Shown piece after piece: positions 11,729-20,373 of a stretch of DNA of 64,000 nucleotides; positions within the stretch are counted from its first letter, which is position 1, and every line of letters starts with the position of its first letter. The DNA is from Herbiconiux sp. L3-i23 (GTDB lineage Bacteria > Actinomycetota > Actinomycetes > Actinomycetales > Microbacteriaceae). Position numbers and translations under genes: made by a program. Location of the stretch: positions 1,674,001-1,738,000 of the forward strand of contig NZ_AP025737.1 in NCBI RefSeq assembly GCF_023734115.1, written 5' to 3'. The notes beneath the pieces are model-generated. The model did not search any database and was not told where the DNA came from. It saw nothing but the letters and a program-made list of their open reading frames with translations.

Positions 11729-13536
11729 CAGCGCGTGCCCTTCTTCTTGCCACCGGTCGTGCCGGTGCGTGTCGTCTCGGGCACGACGCCCTCATCGGGC
11801 TGCTCGAGGACCGCGGTGGAGGTTCCTCCCGCCGCGGCACCGGCCTTGCGCTCCGCGATGGTCTGGCGGCGTGCCGCCTCTCCCCTGCTGGCCTGAGAAC
11901 GCGGACCGACGGTGACCGGCTCCCGGAACCGCGCGCGTCCCCGGTACACGGCGCCGAGCGCCTTCGGGTCGAGCCCGGAGAAGCGGTGCCCCTCGCCGAA
12001 GAACTTGGTGCGGGCGAGCAGCTGCAGCATCGGATGGGTGAACAGGGCCACAACGATGAGGTCGATGATGGTCGTGATGCCGAGGGTGACCGCGAAGCCG
12101 CGGACGTTGCCGACCGCGAGGACGGTCAGCACGCCGGCGGCGAGGAAGTTGATCGCGTCGGAGGCGAGGATCGTGCGGAAGGCGCGCTTCCATCCGGCCT
12201 CGACCGCGCCGTCGAGACCGCGCCCGTCGCGCAGCTCGTCCTTGATGCGTTCGAAGTAGACGATGAACGAGTCGGCGGTGACGCCGATGGCGACGATCAG
12301 ACCGGCGACACCGGCGAGCGACAGGCGGAAGTCGATGCGCCACCCGAGGATCGCGATGACCAGGTAGGTCAGCGCACCGGCGACGACCAGGGACGCGACG
12401 GTCACGAGACCGAGGGTCCGGTACTGGATGAACGAGTAGAGCACGACGAGCAGCAGACCGATGCCGCCCGCGATGAGGCCGCCGAGCAGCTGTTCGGAAC
12501 CGAGCGTCGCGGAGATGGTGTCGGAGCTCTGCACCGAGAAGCTGATCGGCAGGGCGCCGTACTTCAGCTGGTCGGCGAGGGTCTCCGCGGAGTCCTGGTT
12601 GAAGGTTCCGGTGATCTGCGCGCGTCCATCGGTGATCACCGCGTTCGACGAGGGGGCCACGATGACGCGATTGTCGAGGACGACGGCGAACTGGTTGCGC
12701 GGCGACTCGAGGCCGGTGAGCCGGCTGGTCACGTCGGCGAACTGCTCGGTTCCGGTGCCGTCGAACTCGAGGTTGACCGCCCAGGTGCCGGTGCTCGCCC
12801 CGGTCTGAGTGGTGACGACGCCGGCGGTGGCGTCGCTGAGGTTCTCGCCGGTGACCTCGACCGGGCCGAGGAGGTACTTCGCGGTGCCGTCGTCGGAGCA
12901 GGTGATCAGCGGCTCGTCGGTCGGAGGGACCACGGTCTCGTCGATGTCGGCGCACTGGAACGAATCGAACTGGGTCTGCAGCGCCGGGGTGACCTGGGCG
13001 AGGTCGCTCGGGTCGGTGGGCTCCGGCGCGGGCGCCGCCTCGGTGGGCTCGGGGGTCGGCGTCGCTGCGGGGTCGTCGACGCTCGCGGTCGACGGCACGT
13101 CGGCGAGGAGCACCGGACGGAAGTCGAGCTTGGCGGACGCCTCGATACGGGCGAGCGTCTCCTCGTCGGGCTGGCCCGGGATCGAGACGACGATGTTGTT
13201 GCCGCCCTCGGTGGTGATCTCGGCCTCGGAGACCCCCGCGGCGTCGATGCGGTCGCGGATGATCGCGACCGCCTGGTCGACCTGCTCGGAGGAGACGGAG
13301 TCGTCGCCCTGCACCACCGGGGCCAAGCGGATCTGCGTGCCGCCCTCGAGGTCGAGCGCCAGCTTCGGAGTCCACTGGGCTCCGAAGAAGCCGACGCCGA
13401 TCGAGAGGATGCCGATGAGCACGGCGAACAGTGCGGCGAGCCCGATGAGCGCGCGGCGGGCTCTGCGCACGGGGCTGTTCGTCTTGGCCAAGGAGGTCTG
13501 CTTTCGTGGTGGAGCGGGCAGATGCGTGTCGCCCAC
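11728..13536 (-). CDS. secD: Protein translocase subunit SecD
   Basis: Partner of SecF in the Sec export machinery. 602 residues with an N-terminal membrane segment (IGLAALFAVLIGILSIGVGF), the conserved LDLEGGTQIRL, a large outside domain, and five C-terminal segments with AGVAGLIVAIGVTADSFIVYFERIK. A Pro/Thr/Glu/Ala-rich linker (about residues 150-185) interrupts the outside domain, and an approximately 80-residue basic cytoplasmic tail follows the last segment. The start is uncertain: the GTG at 13536 has no clear ribosome binding site, and a TTG about 15 codons downstream (LAKTNSPVRRARR) would give an N-terminus closer to relatives. yajC lies 32 bp upstream. Confidence 0.95.
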   Translation of the reverse strand: MGDTHLPAPPRKQTSLAKTNSPVRRARRALIGLAALFAVLIGILSIGVGFFGAQWTPKLALDLEGGTQIRLAPVVQGDDSVSSEQVDQAVAIIRDRIDAAGVSEAEITTEGGNNIVVSIPGQPDEETLARIEASAKLDFRPVLLADVPSTASVDDPAATPTPEPTEAAPAPEPTDPSDLAQVTPALQTQFDSFQCADIDETVVPPTDEPLITCSDDGTAKYLLGPVEVTGENLSDATAGVVTTQTGASTGTWAVNLEFDGTGTEQFADVTSRLTGLESPRNQFAVVLDNRVIVAPSSNAVITDGRAQITGTFNQDSAETLADQLKYGALPISFSVQSSDTISATLGSEQLLGGLIAGGIGLLLVVLYSFIQYRTLGLVTVASLVVAGALTYLVIAILGWRIDFRLSLAGVAGLIVAIGVTADSFIVYFERIKDELRDGRGLDGAVEAGWKRAFRTILASDAINFLAAGVLTVLAVGNVRGFAVTLGITTIIDLIVVALFTHPMLQLLARTKFFGEGHRFSGLDPKALGAVYRGRARFREPVTVGPRSQASRGEAARRQTIAERKAGAAAGGTSTAVLEQPDEGVVPETTRTGTTGGKKKGTR

Positions 13537-13568
13537 CGGCGGGTGGGCGACACGCGACTCGCGGAAGA

Positions 13569-13982
13569 CTAGCTGTCGGACTTCTTTTCGTTCGGCGACT
13601 CGCCCGACGTCCCGTCGACGCGCTGGCCGTAGCGGGGCTCACCGGCCTCGAGCTCCTCGGCGCTCTCGATCTCGCCCTCTTCGATGGCCTCGGCCTCGTC
13701 GTCGCTGACGACCTCGTCGGGGGTGATGATCTTCGCGATCGTCTGACGGTGGACGGTGAGAACGGTTCCGGGGGTCGTCTCGACCTGGACCTCGTTCTCT
13801 TCCTCGTCGATCGCGACGATGGTGCCGAACAGCCCGAAGTTGGTCATGACGCGGGCGCCGACCTTCGTGCGCTCGTGCATCGCCGCCATGTCGCGCTGAC
13901 GCTTGCGGCCGTTGCGGAACGTGAAGAAGATGAGAACCGCGAGGACCAAGACCATGACGATGGTCAACGGATCGATTGGCAC
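13569..13982 (-). CDS. yajC: Preprotein translocase accessory subunit YajC
   Basis: Small membrane protein that associates with SecDF and the holotranslocon. 137 residues from GTG at 13982, which begins the conserved PIDPLTIVMVLVLAVLIFF segment. Then come RNGRKRQRDM, a KVGARVMTNFGLFGTIVAID beta-domain and an acidic Glu/Asp/Ser-rich tail longer than in enterobacterial YajC. GGAAGG lies about 11 bases before the start. An upstream open frame of 32 codons is not conserved. It heads the yajC-secD-secF run. Confidence 0.92.
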   Translation of the reverse strand: MPIDPLTIVMVLVLAVLIFFTFRNGRKRQRDMAAMHERTKVGARVMTNFGLFGTIVAIDEEENEVQVETTPGTVLTVHRQTIAKIITPDEVVSDDEAEAIEEGEIESAEELEAGEPRYGQRVDGTSGESPNEKKSDS

Positions 13983-14136
13983 GTGGAGAAGCCTTCCGAG
14001 AGGTTCGGTGTCCGGCCGGAGATCGGCGCGAACCGGGAGTCGGGGCAATAGCAGCCGATCCCTGTTGTCGACAAGCATCCTAGCCGTCTTGTCAGCTACG
14101 GCCTCGCTGCGGGGCCGACGGGGGCGCCTCCCGCTG

Positions 14137-15162
14137 CTATGAGTCCGCCCAGAGTGTGGCGCCGGCCACCGAACGTTGGATGCCGAAGTGACGGTAGGCG
14201 GCGGGCGTGGCGACGCGTCCGCGCGGTGTTCGGCCGAGCAGCCCGACTCGCACGAGGAACGGCTCGACGACCGACTCGATGGTCTCGGCCTCCTCGCCGA
14301 CGGACACCGCGAGCGTGCCGAGGCCGACCGGACCGCCGTCGAAGCGTTCGAGGATGGCGAGCATCACCGCGCGGTCGAGACGGTCGAGTCCGATCGGGTC
14401 GACGTCGTAGAGCTCGAGCGCCGCATCGACCGCGTCGTGACCGGCGGCCGTGCGGTGCACCAGCGAGTAGTCGCGCACCCGCCGCAGCAGCCGATTCGCG
14501 ATGCGCGGCGTGCCGCGGCTGCGTCCGGCGATCTCGCGCAGCGCCGAGCGGTCGACCTCGAGTTCGAGGAGGTCGGCCGCGCGGGCGAGGACCTGTTCGA
14601 GCTCTTCGGTCTCGTAGAACTCGAGGTGGGCGGTGAAGCCGAAGCGGTCGCGCAGCGGGTTCGGAAGCAGCCCCGAGCGGGTGGTCGCGCCCACGAGGGT
14701 GAACGGGGCGAGATCGAGCGGGATCGACGTAGCCCCCGCTCCCTTGCCGACCATGATGTCGATGCGGAAGTCCTCCATGGCGAGGTAGAGCATCTCCTCC
14801 GCCGAGCGCGCCATGCGGTGGATCTCGTCGATGAAGAGGATCTCTCCGGGGACGAGCGAGGACAGGACGGCCGCGAGGTCGCCGGCGTGCTGGATGGCGG
14901 GACCGCTCGACATGCGCAGCGGGCGTCCGCTCTCGTGCGAGACGATCATCGCGAGCGTCGTCTTGCCGAGCCCCGGCGGACCGGCGAGGAGGATGTGGTC
15001 GGGCGCGCGGTTCTGCAGTGCGGCGGCCTGGAGGAGCAGTTGGAGCTGACCCCTCACCTTGGCCTGCCCGACGAAATCGCCGAGCGACTTCGGGCGGAGG
15101 GCGCCTTCGAAGGCGAGTTCGGCCTCGGATTCGGGCGCGGGAGTCATCGCCGGATCGGTCAC
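14137..15162 (-). CDS. ruvB: Holliday junction branch migration ATPase RuvB
   Basis: Hexameric AAA+ motor that, with RuvA, drives branch migration of Holliday junctions. 341 residues. Walker [10 protein letters not shown] is at 61-69 and Walker [11 protein letters not shown] at about 108-117. [18 protein letters not shown] contains sensor 1 and the arginine finger, and the winged-helix domain ends with [17 protein letters not shown]. The GTG start overlaps the ruvA stop by four bases (GTGA), so translation is coupled. The operon order ruvC-ruvA-ruvB is the actinobacterial one. Confidence 0.97.
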   Translation of the reverse strand: MTDPAMTPAPESEAELAFEGALRPKSLGDFVGQAKVRGQLQLLLQAAALQNRAPDHILLAGPPGLGKTTLAMIVSHESGRPLRMSSGPAIQHAGDLAAVLSSLVPGEILFIDEIHRMARSAEEMLYLAMEDFRIDIMVGKGAGATSIPLDLAPFTLVGATTRSGLLPNPLRDRFGFTAHLEFYETEELEQVLARAADLLELEVDRSALREIAGRSRGTPRIANRLLRRVRDYSLVHRTAAGHDAVDAALELYDVDPIGLDRLDRAVMLAILERFDGGPVGLGTLAVSVGEEAETIESVVEPFLVRVGLLGRTPRGRVATPAAYRHFGIQRSVAGATLWADS

Positions 15163-15779
15163 GAGCGGGTTCCGGCGGGAAGGCGCGGGCCGAGCTGGGC
15201 GAGCGCCGCACGCAGCAGCACCTGGGTGTTGCGCTCCTCCGGCTGCTCGGCGAGGACGTCTTCGACCGTCTGCTGCGCGGTCTTCTCGGGCCAGCCGAGC
15301 CCGACGAGGGCGACGACGACGTCGTCGCCCGCACGGACGACCGTCGCGGGCGCGGGGGTCGTTCCCGCGGTCGCGGCCGGGGCGACCAGCTTGCCGGCGA
15401 GGGAGACGACGATGAGCTTCGCCGTCTTGGGCCCGATACCGGAGACCTTGCGGAACGCCGCATCGTCCTCGGCGCTGACGGCGAAGGCCACCTGCGAGGG
15501 CGTCATCGCGGAGAGCACCCCGAGCGCGGACTTGGGGCCGACGCCGGTGACCCCGCGCAGCAGGTCGAAGACGCGCAGCTCGTCGAGGCTCTGGAAGCCG
15601 AACAGCGAGAGGTCGTCCTCGCGGACGATGAGGGCCGTGTGCACCAGCAGCTCTCCGCCGACGTGCAGGGCGAGCGAGTGCTGCGGGGTGATGGCGACCG
15701 AGTATCCGATGCCCCCGACTTCGACGACAGCGTTGCTGCCGCCGAGAGCGAGCACGGTTCCGCGCAACGACGAGATCAT
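15159..15779 (-). CDS. ruvA: Holliday junction DNA-binding protein RuvA
   Basis: Tetrameric four-way-junction binding protein that loads RuvB. 206 residues: an N-terminal OB fold, two helix-hairpin-helix motifs ([17 protein letters not shown] near 77-93, [16 protein letters not shown] near 112-127) and a C-terminal RuvB-contact domain ([20 protein letters not shown]). ATG at 15779 follows TAGCGT by exactly six bases and has no ribosome binding site, so a leaderless transcript can start here as well as read-through from ruvC. A LexA-type palindrome lies 53 bp upstream in the ruvC-ruvA gap. Confidence 0.96.
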   Translation of the reverse strand: MISSLRGTVLALGGSNAVVEVGGIGYSVAITPQHSLALHVGGELLVHTALIVREDDLSLFGFQSLDELRVFDLLRGVTGVGPKSALGVLSAMTPSQVAFAVSAEDDAAFRKVSGIGPKTAKLIVVSLAGKLVAPAATAGTTPAPATVVRAGDDVVVALVGLGWPEKTAQQTVEDVLAEQPEERNTQVLLRAALAQLGPRLPAGTRS

Positions 15780-15831
15780 GCCGTCACGCTATGCCGCGCC
15801 TCCGACGCCGACGGGCAATCGACGCGGCGAG

Positions 15832-15847
15832 TCGAATACACGTTCGA
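15832..15847 (-). promoter_or_regulatory. LexA (SOS) box upstream of ruvA
   Basis: Read on the minus strand the site is TCGAACGTGTATTCGA. It matches the actinobacterial LexA consensus TCGAAC-N4-GTTCGA at all but one fixed position. The arms extend to GAGTCGAA and TTCGACTC (15829-15850), a perfect eight-base inverted repeat. It sits in the 78-bp gap between ruvC and ruvA, upstream of the ruvA -10. Confidence 0.7.
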
Positions 15848-15857
15848 CTCGTCCGAC

Positions 15858-16448
15858 TCAGCCGCGGGAGGCCCGCTCGGCGTCGCGCCACACCTTCTGC
15901 GCCGGGGTCAGTCCCCCTGGACCGGCGGGAGCCGACGACGGGACGCGCGACATCGCTGCCGCCGTCGCCACCGGTCCCCGCCACCCGTGGCAGATCGCGA
16001 GCGCCAACGCGTCGGCCGCGTCGGCGGGACTCGGCGGCGCGTCGAGTCCGAGAACCCGCGCGACCATGGTGGCCACCTGTTTCTTGTCGGCTGACCCGTA
16101 TCCGGTCACCGCCGCCTTGACCTCGCTGGGCGTGTGCAGCGTGACCGTGAGGCCTCGGGCGGCCGCGAGATGCATGACGACACCGCTCGCCTGAGCGGTG
16201 CCCATCACGGTGCGGAGGTTGTGCTGGGCGAACACGCGCTCGAGCGCGACGACATCGGGCCGATGCTCATCGAGCACCGCCTCGACGCCGAGGGCGATCA
16301 GGTGCACGCGTCGCTCGACGGGGAGGTCGGGGTCGCTGCGCACCACACCGACGTCGACGAGACGGGCCTTCCGGTTCGCCTCGACCTCGATGACCCCGAA
16401 GCCGCAGCGCGTGAGCCCGGGATCGATCCCGAGCACGCGCAGGGTCAC
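15858..16448 (-). CDS. ruvC: Crossover junction endodeoxyribonuclease RuvC
   Basis: Resolves Holliday junctions by paired nicks. 196 residues. The four acidic catalytic residues of the RNase H-like fold are present: D9 in GIDPG, E70 in ALERVF, and D143 and D146 in SPADAADALALA. A Pro/Ala/Gly-rich tail of about 30 residues extends beyond the usual end. The start is GTG at 16448, only six bases after the yebC stop, so it is probably expressed from the yebC transcript. Confidence 0.96.
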   Translation of the reverse strand: MTLRVLGIDPGLTRCGFGVIEVEANRKARLVDVGVVRSDPDLPVERRVHLIALGVEAVLDEHRPDVVALERVFAQHNLRTVMGTAQASGVVMHLAAARGLTVTLHTPSEVKAAVTGYGSADKKQVATMVARVLGLDAPPSPADAADALALAICHGWRGPVATAAAMSRVPSSAPAGPGGLTPAQKVWRDAERASRG

Positions 16449-16454
16449 GAGCGG

Positions 16455-17216
16455 TCAGTCCTCGTTCTCGAGCTGCGCCATCACGTCGGCCGGAACGTCG
16501 ATGTTGGCGAAGACGTTCTGCACGTCGTCGCTGTCCTCGAGCGCGTCGATCAGGCGGAACACCTTACGCGCGGTCTCGGCGTCGGCGGTCACCGTGATGC
16601 CCGGGACGAACTCGGCCTCGGCCGAGTCGTAGTCGATGCCGGCCTCCTGCAGCGCGGTGCGCGCGGCGACGAGGTCGCTCGGCTCGGTGACGATCTCGAA
16701 GCCCTCACCGCGGTCGTTGACATCCTCCACGCCGGCGTCGAGCACGGCGGAGAGCACGTCGTCCTCGGTGAGCCCGTCGGTCTTCGTCACCGCGATGACG
16801 CCCTTGCGACTGAAGTTGTACGCGACGCTGCCGGGGTCGGCCATCTGGCCGCCGTTGCGGGTCATCGCGGTACGCACCTCGGCCGCCGCACGGTTGCGGT
16901 TGTCGGTGAGGCACTCGATCAGCAGCGCGACGCCGCCGGCGGCGTAGCCCTCGTACATGATCGTCTGGTAGTCGATGGTCTCGCCGGTGAGCCCTGCGCC
17001 GCGCTTGATGGCGCGGTCGATGTTGTCGTTGGGGACGGAAGTCTTCTTCGCCTTCTGCACCGCGTCGACGAGCGTCGGGTTGCCCGACAGGTCAGCGCCG
17101 CCGATCTTCGCGGCGACCTCGATGTTCTTGATCAGCTTCGCGAACGACTTCGCGCGACGGCTGTCGATGACGGCCTTCTTGTGCTTGGTCGTCGCCCACT
17201 TGGAATGTCCGGACAC
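16455..17216 (-). CDS. YebC/PmpR family DNA-binding or translation-associated protein
   Basis: 253 residues. The N-terminus [19 protein letters not shown] is the invariant start of the TACO1/YebC family, and [18 protein letters not shown] and [13 protein letters not shown] mark the central domain. Members are described as transcriptional regulators in some bacteria and as helpers of ribosomes at polyproline stretches in others; which applies here cannot be read from sequence. GTG at 17216 is supported by GAGGAGA five bases before it, so longer in-frame starts are rejected. It is first in the yebC-ruvC-ruvA-ruvB run. Confidence 0.94.
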   Translation of the reverse strand: MSGHSKWATTKHKKAVIDSRRAKSFAKLIKNIEVAAKIGGADLSGNPTLVDAVQKAKKTSVPNDNIDRAIKRGAGLTGETIDYQTIMYEGYAAGGVALLIECLTDNRNRAAAEVRTAMTRNGGQMADPGSVAYNFSRKGVIAVTKTDGLTEDDVLSAVLDAGVEDVNDRGEGFEIVTEPSDLVAARTALQEAGIDYDSAEAEFVPGITVTADAETARKVFRLIDALEDSDDVQNVFANIDVPADVMAQLENED

Positions 17217-17260
17217 GTCTCTCCTCGATTGACCCGTCCATTGTAGAGCGGCGGGTGCGT

Positions 17261-17980
17261 TCAGTCGCGCAGGTGCCGCAGGAAGCGCTCGGGGGAATCG
17301 AGGAACGAACGCCAGGTGCGCACGAGCTCGAGGTCCTCCCATGCGCTCTCCCGGATGCCCCACTCCCCCAGCTCGAGGATCGTCGCGCCGTCCATCGCCG
17401 CCAGCATCGGCGAGTGGGTCGACATGATCACCTGCGAGCCCTCATCGGCGATGAGCCGATTGAGGCTCATCAGCAGCGACATCGTGCTCGACGCCGACAG
17501 GGCCGCCTCGGGCTCGTCGAGCAGCCAGAGCCCGCGGTCGGTGAAACGGGTGTTCACCAGTTCGAGGAAGGACTCGCCATGCGAGAGCGAGTGCAGTCCA
17601 GCGTCGCCATGAATGCCGTCGAGGTAGGTGTAGAGCCCGTGCATGGTCTCGGCTCGCAGGAAGAACCCGCGCTTCGCTCCCCCGGCACCGCGCACAAGCC
17701 GCAGCGAATCGAACAGAGCCGACTCGGTGGCCTTGGTCTGGAATCGGGCCCACGACGAACCGCCCTCGCCCGACAGCCCGAACGCCATCGCGATCGCTTC
17801 GACGATGGTGGACTTGCCCGCGCCGTTCTCGCCGACGAGCACGGTGACCGGCCCCAGCTCGATCCCGTCGTCGAGGAGCTGGCGGACCGCCGGCACGGTC
17901 GCCGGCCATTCATCCCGCGGCATCGGCCTCACGGCGTGCTCTTCGACCCGTCGAAGCGGCATCGGCGCGAAAAAGGTCAC
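17261..17980 (-). CDS. Stand-alone AAA/ABC-type ATPase (COG3910-like)
   Basis: A 239-residue soluble ATPase with a single ABC-like head: Walker [10 protein letters not shown] at 50-58, signature-like SLSHGESF at 131-138, Walker [11 protein letters not shown] at 151-160 and the switch histidine in MSTHSPML near 192. No membrane segment, coiled-coil arm or nuclease domain is present, unlike SMC, RecF or OLD proteins. Such predicted ATPases are widespread and their role is unknown. GTG at 17980 follows TAGCGT by six bases, so the transcript is probably leaderless. It lies between yebC and a divergent SDR gene, where yebC and pdxT would normally be neighbours. Confidence 0.8.
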   Translation of the reverse strand: MTFFAPMPLRRVEEHAVRPMPRDEWPATVPAVRQLLDDGIELGPVTVLVGENGAGKSTIVEAIAMAFGLSGEGGSSWARFQTKATESALFDSLRLVRGAGGAKRGFFLRAETMHGLYTYLDGIHGDAGLHSLSHGESFLELVNTRFTDRGLWLLDEPEAALSASSTMSLLMSLNRLIADEGSQVIMSTHSPMLAAMDGATILELGEWGIRESAWEDLELVRTWRSFLDSPERFLRHLRD

Positions 17981-18034
17981 ACGGCAACGCTATCCACCTG
18001 TGCCGAAACCGGTATGGGCGTACAGTGGCAGAAG

Positions 18035-18051
18035 CGAGACAGATTGTCTCG
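18035..18051 (+). promoter_or_regulatory. Perfect 17-bp palindrome, candidate TetR operator
   Basis: CGAGACA-GAT-TGTCTCG, seven-base arms with a three-base centre. It lies nine bases downstream of a -10-like TACAGT (18021-18026) and 31 bp before the SDR start codon. This is the position where a repressor would block the SDR promoter; the TetR gene after the SDR is the obvious candidate repressor. Confidence 0.65.
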
Positions 18052-18082
18052 TTTTATCGACGACGAGAAGAAGAGTGAGCTC

Positions 18083-19108
18083 ATGGCACCTCGATCCGGC
18101 CCGCTGACGGGCACGACCTCCATCGGAGATTGGCTCGACGACCCCGAAGGCGGTGCGCTCATCCGAGCGGTGCTCGGTCAGGGCGGCGCGTTCGACGCCG
18201 AGCAGCTCACGCCGGTGCGCAGCCTGCCTCTGCAGCAGCTCGTCGCGCTGAGTCAGGGTCAGCTGCCGCAGGAGCTGGTCGACTCCCTGGTGCTCCAGGC
18301 GAACGGCGGCGTCGCGCCGGTCGAGGGCGACGCTCCCGATGGGCAGTGGCGCGAGAAGGTCACCGAGGGTCGGTTCACCGGACAGACCGTCGTCGTGACG
18401 GGCGCCGCGTCCGGGATCGGCCGCGCCACGGCGTCGCGCATCGTCCGCGAAGGCGGCCGCGTCATCGCGGTCGACATCACGACCGACCGGCTGCAGGGAC
18501 TCGTCGACGAGTTCTCCGAAGCGGACGTCGTCGCCGTCGCCGGCGACATTACGAAGCAGGAGGACATCGACGCGATCGTCGCCGCCGCCGACGGCCGGAT
18601 CGATGCTCTCGCGAACGTCGCCGGCATCAACGACGACTTCTCACCGCTGCACGAGACGACCGACGCGGTCTGGGATCGCGTGATCGGCGTCAACCTCACC
18701 GGCGGGTTCAAGCTGACCCGCGCCGTCCTCCCGCTGATGCTCGAGGCCGGTCGCGGATCGATCGTGAACGTCGCCTCCGAGGCGGGCTTGCGCGGCAACG
18801 CCTCCGGCAACGCGTACACGGTGTCGAAGCACGGCGTCGTCGGTCTCACGAAGTCCGCCGCGTTCATGTACGCCAAGCAGGGCATCCGGGTGAACGCGGT
18901 CGCTCCGGGCGGCGTCGCGACGGGCATCCCGTTCCCCCCGAACGTCTCCGAGGTCGGTTCGGCCCGTCTGCAGCCGTTCCAGGCGACGATCCCGAGCATC
19001 GCGACCGCTGAGCAGCTCGCCGCGTCGATCACCTTCCTGCTGAGCGACGACGCGGTCAACATCAACGGCGCGATCCTGGCCTCCGACGGCGGCTGGTCCG
19101 TCCAGTAG
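18083..19108 (+). CDS. SDR oxidoreductase with extra N-terminal helical region
   Basis: NAD(P)-dependent short-chain dehydrogenase of the FabG-like classical type; the substrate is unknown. 341 residues, about 95 more than a normal SDR. The Rossmann part starts near residue 98 with TGAASGIG at 106-113, then NVAG near 178, catalytic Ser at about 232, and Y245-x3-K249. The first 95 residues (TTSIGDWLDDPEGGALIRAV and an LPLQQLVAL helix) are not part of the SDR fold. The C-terminus ASDGGWSVQ is typical. ATG at 18083 is preceded by a purine-rich stretch. A palindromic operator precedes it, and a tetR gene follows after a hairpin, suggesting a small inducible catabolic unit. Confidence 0.88.
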   Translation: MAPRSGPLTGTTSIGDWLDDPEGGALIRAVLGQGGAFDAEQLTPVRSLPLQQLVALSQGQLPQELVDSLVLQANGGVAPVEGDAPDGQWREKVTEGRFTGQTVVVTGAASGIGRATASRIVREGGRVIAVDITTDRLQGLVDEFSEADVVAVAGDITKQEDIDAIVAAADGRIDALANVAGINDDFSPLHETTDAVWDRVIGVNLTGGFKLTRAVLPLMLEAGRGSIVNVASEAGLRGNASGNAYTVSKHGVVGLTKSAAFMYAKQGIRVNAVAPGGVATGIPFPPNVSEVGSARLQPFQATIPSIATAEQLAASITFLLSDDAVNINGAILASDGGWSVQ

Positions 19109-19115
19109 TGACGAA

Positions 19116-19146
19116 GGGCGGACGCGTCCGCGCGACGCGTCCGCCC
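19116..19146 (+). terminator. Strong hairpin between SDR and tetR genes
   Basis: Perfect 13-bp stem GGGCGGACGCGTC / GACGCGTCCGCCC with loop CGCGC, eight bases after the SDR stop codon. There is no T-tract, so it may act as a factor-dependent or partial terminator that lowers tetR expression relative to the SDR. Confidence 0.65.
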
Positions 19147-19171
19147 CCTCGCGCACGAGCGGAGGCGATGC

Positions 19172-19765
19172 ATGCAGCACGATGGCCCTATGGATTCCCC
19201 GCGCCCCGGCCGCGTGCGCAGCGAAGCGGCGCGGCTCGCGATCCTCGCCGCGACCCGCGATGAACTCGCGCAGGTCGGCTACGACAAGCTGTCGCTCGAC
19301 CGCATCGCCGCCGCGGCGGGCGTCGGCAAGGCGACGATCTACCGTTGGTACCCCTCGAAGAGCGCGCTCGTGGCCGAGGGGGTGCTCGAGGGCCACCTGT
19401 TCCCGGTGACGCCCACACCCCGCACGGATGATGTCCGAGCCGACATCCGGGGCTGGCTGGGGGCGCTCGGCGATCTCGCGCCGACCTCCGAGGCGGCGGC
19501 GCTCATCCGGGCGACCGCTGCGGCGACAGCGGAGGACGAGACGGTCGCCGCACGATACGACGAGCAGGTCACCGCCCTGGTGCGCGGAGCGCTCGGCGAA
19601 CGCGTCCGCGACGCCGTCGCGGAGGGCCAGATCCGCCCCGACGCCCCTGTCGACGTCGTCGTCGACGTACTCATCAGCATCGTCCTCTTCCGAGTGCTGA
19701 CGAGGCAGGAGCTCGGCGCCGGTTTCATCGACGATTTGATCGGGCTGGTCCTGCCGCACCCGTGA
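19172..19765 (+). CDS. TetR/AcrR family transcriptional regulator
   Basis: 197 residues. The N-terminal TetR helix-turn-helix spans about residues 15-60 and ends with the diagnostic AAAAGVGKATIYRWYPSKSA. The C-terminal ligand domain (about 75-195) is helical, with Ala/Glu-rich segments. ATG at 19172 has GGAGG six bases before it. It is downstream of and co-directional with the SDR gene, and the palindrome before that gene is its likely binding site, giving autoregulation through the shared transcript. It converges with pdxT only 20 bp away. Confidence 0.9.
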   Translation: MQHDGPMDSPRPGRVRSEAARLAILAATRDELAQVGYDKLSLDRIAAAAGVGKATIYRWYPSKSALVAEGVLEGHLFPVTPTPRTDDVRADIRGWLGALGDLAPTSEAAALIRATAAATAEDETVAARYDEQVTALVRGALGERVRDAVAEGQIRPDAPVDVVVDVLISIVLFRVLTRQELGAGFIDDLIGLVLPHP

Positions 19766-19785
19766 TGTCCGGGCGCCGGCCGGAC

Positions 19786-20373
19786 TCAGCCGAGTTTGCT
19801 CAGGAAGTACTCGTGGAAACGGGTGTCGCCCGTGATCTCCGGATGGAAGCTCGTGCCGAGCAGCGAGCCCTGCTCCACGGCGACGACACGACCGTCGTCG
19901 AGCGTCGACAGCGCCCTCGCCCGCTCGCCGACGCTCTCGACGATGGGCGCGCGGATGAAGACGGCGTGCACGGGCGCCTCTCCGAGCTCCGGGATGGGCA
20001 GATCGGTCTCGAACGAGTCGAGCTGGTTGCCGAACGCGTTGCGGCGCACCGCGACGTCGAGCCCGCCGAGGCTCTGCTGCCCCGCGATCGCGTCGAGCAC
20101 CGTGTCGGCGAGCATGATCAGCCCGGCGCAGGTGCCGTAGACGGGCAGTCCGTCGGCGATCGCCGCCTTGAGCGGCTCGGCGAGACCGAACGTGCGCGAG
20201 AGCTTGTCCATCACGCTCGACTCGCCACCGGGGATGACGAGACCGTCGATCTCGCCCAGCTCGCTCTCACGGCGCACCGGGACCGCGTCGGCTCCGAGCC
20301 CGTTCAGGACCGCGATGTGCTCACGGAAGTCGCCTTGGAGGGCGAGGACCCCGACGCGCCTGGCGGTCGTCAC
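19786..20373 (-). CDS. pdxT: Pyridoxal 5-phosphate synthase glutaminase subunit PdxT
   Basis: Class I glutaminase that releases ammonia from glutamine for PdxS. 195 residues. LALQGDF near the N-terminus, the GGES oxyanion loop at 49-52, nucleophile C82 in YGTCAGLI, and the His-Glu pair in SFHPEITGD near 177-179 complete the catalytic triad. The GTG start overlaps the pdxS stop by four bases, so the two subunits are translationally coupled. No dedicated regulator of the PdxR type is adjacent. Confidence 0.97.
   Translation of the reverse strand: MTTARRVGVLALQGDFREHIAVLNGLGADAVPVRRESELGEIDGLVIPGGESSVMDKLSRTFGLAEPLKAAIADGLPVYGTCAGLIMLADTVLDAIAGQQSLGGLDVAVRRNAFGNQLDSFETDLPIPELGEAPVHAVFIRAPIVESVGERARALSTLDDGRVVAVEQGSLLGTSFHPEITGDTRFHEYFLSKLG

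Noticed and set aside
17217-17363. Longer N-terminus for the YebC-family protein
   Set aside because: The family starts at GHSKW and a good ribosome binding site precedes the GTG at 17216.
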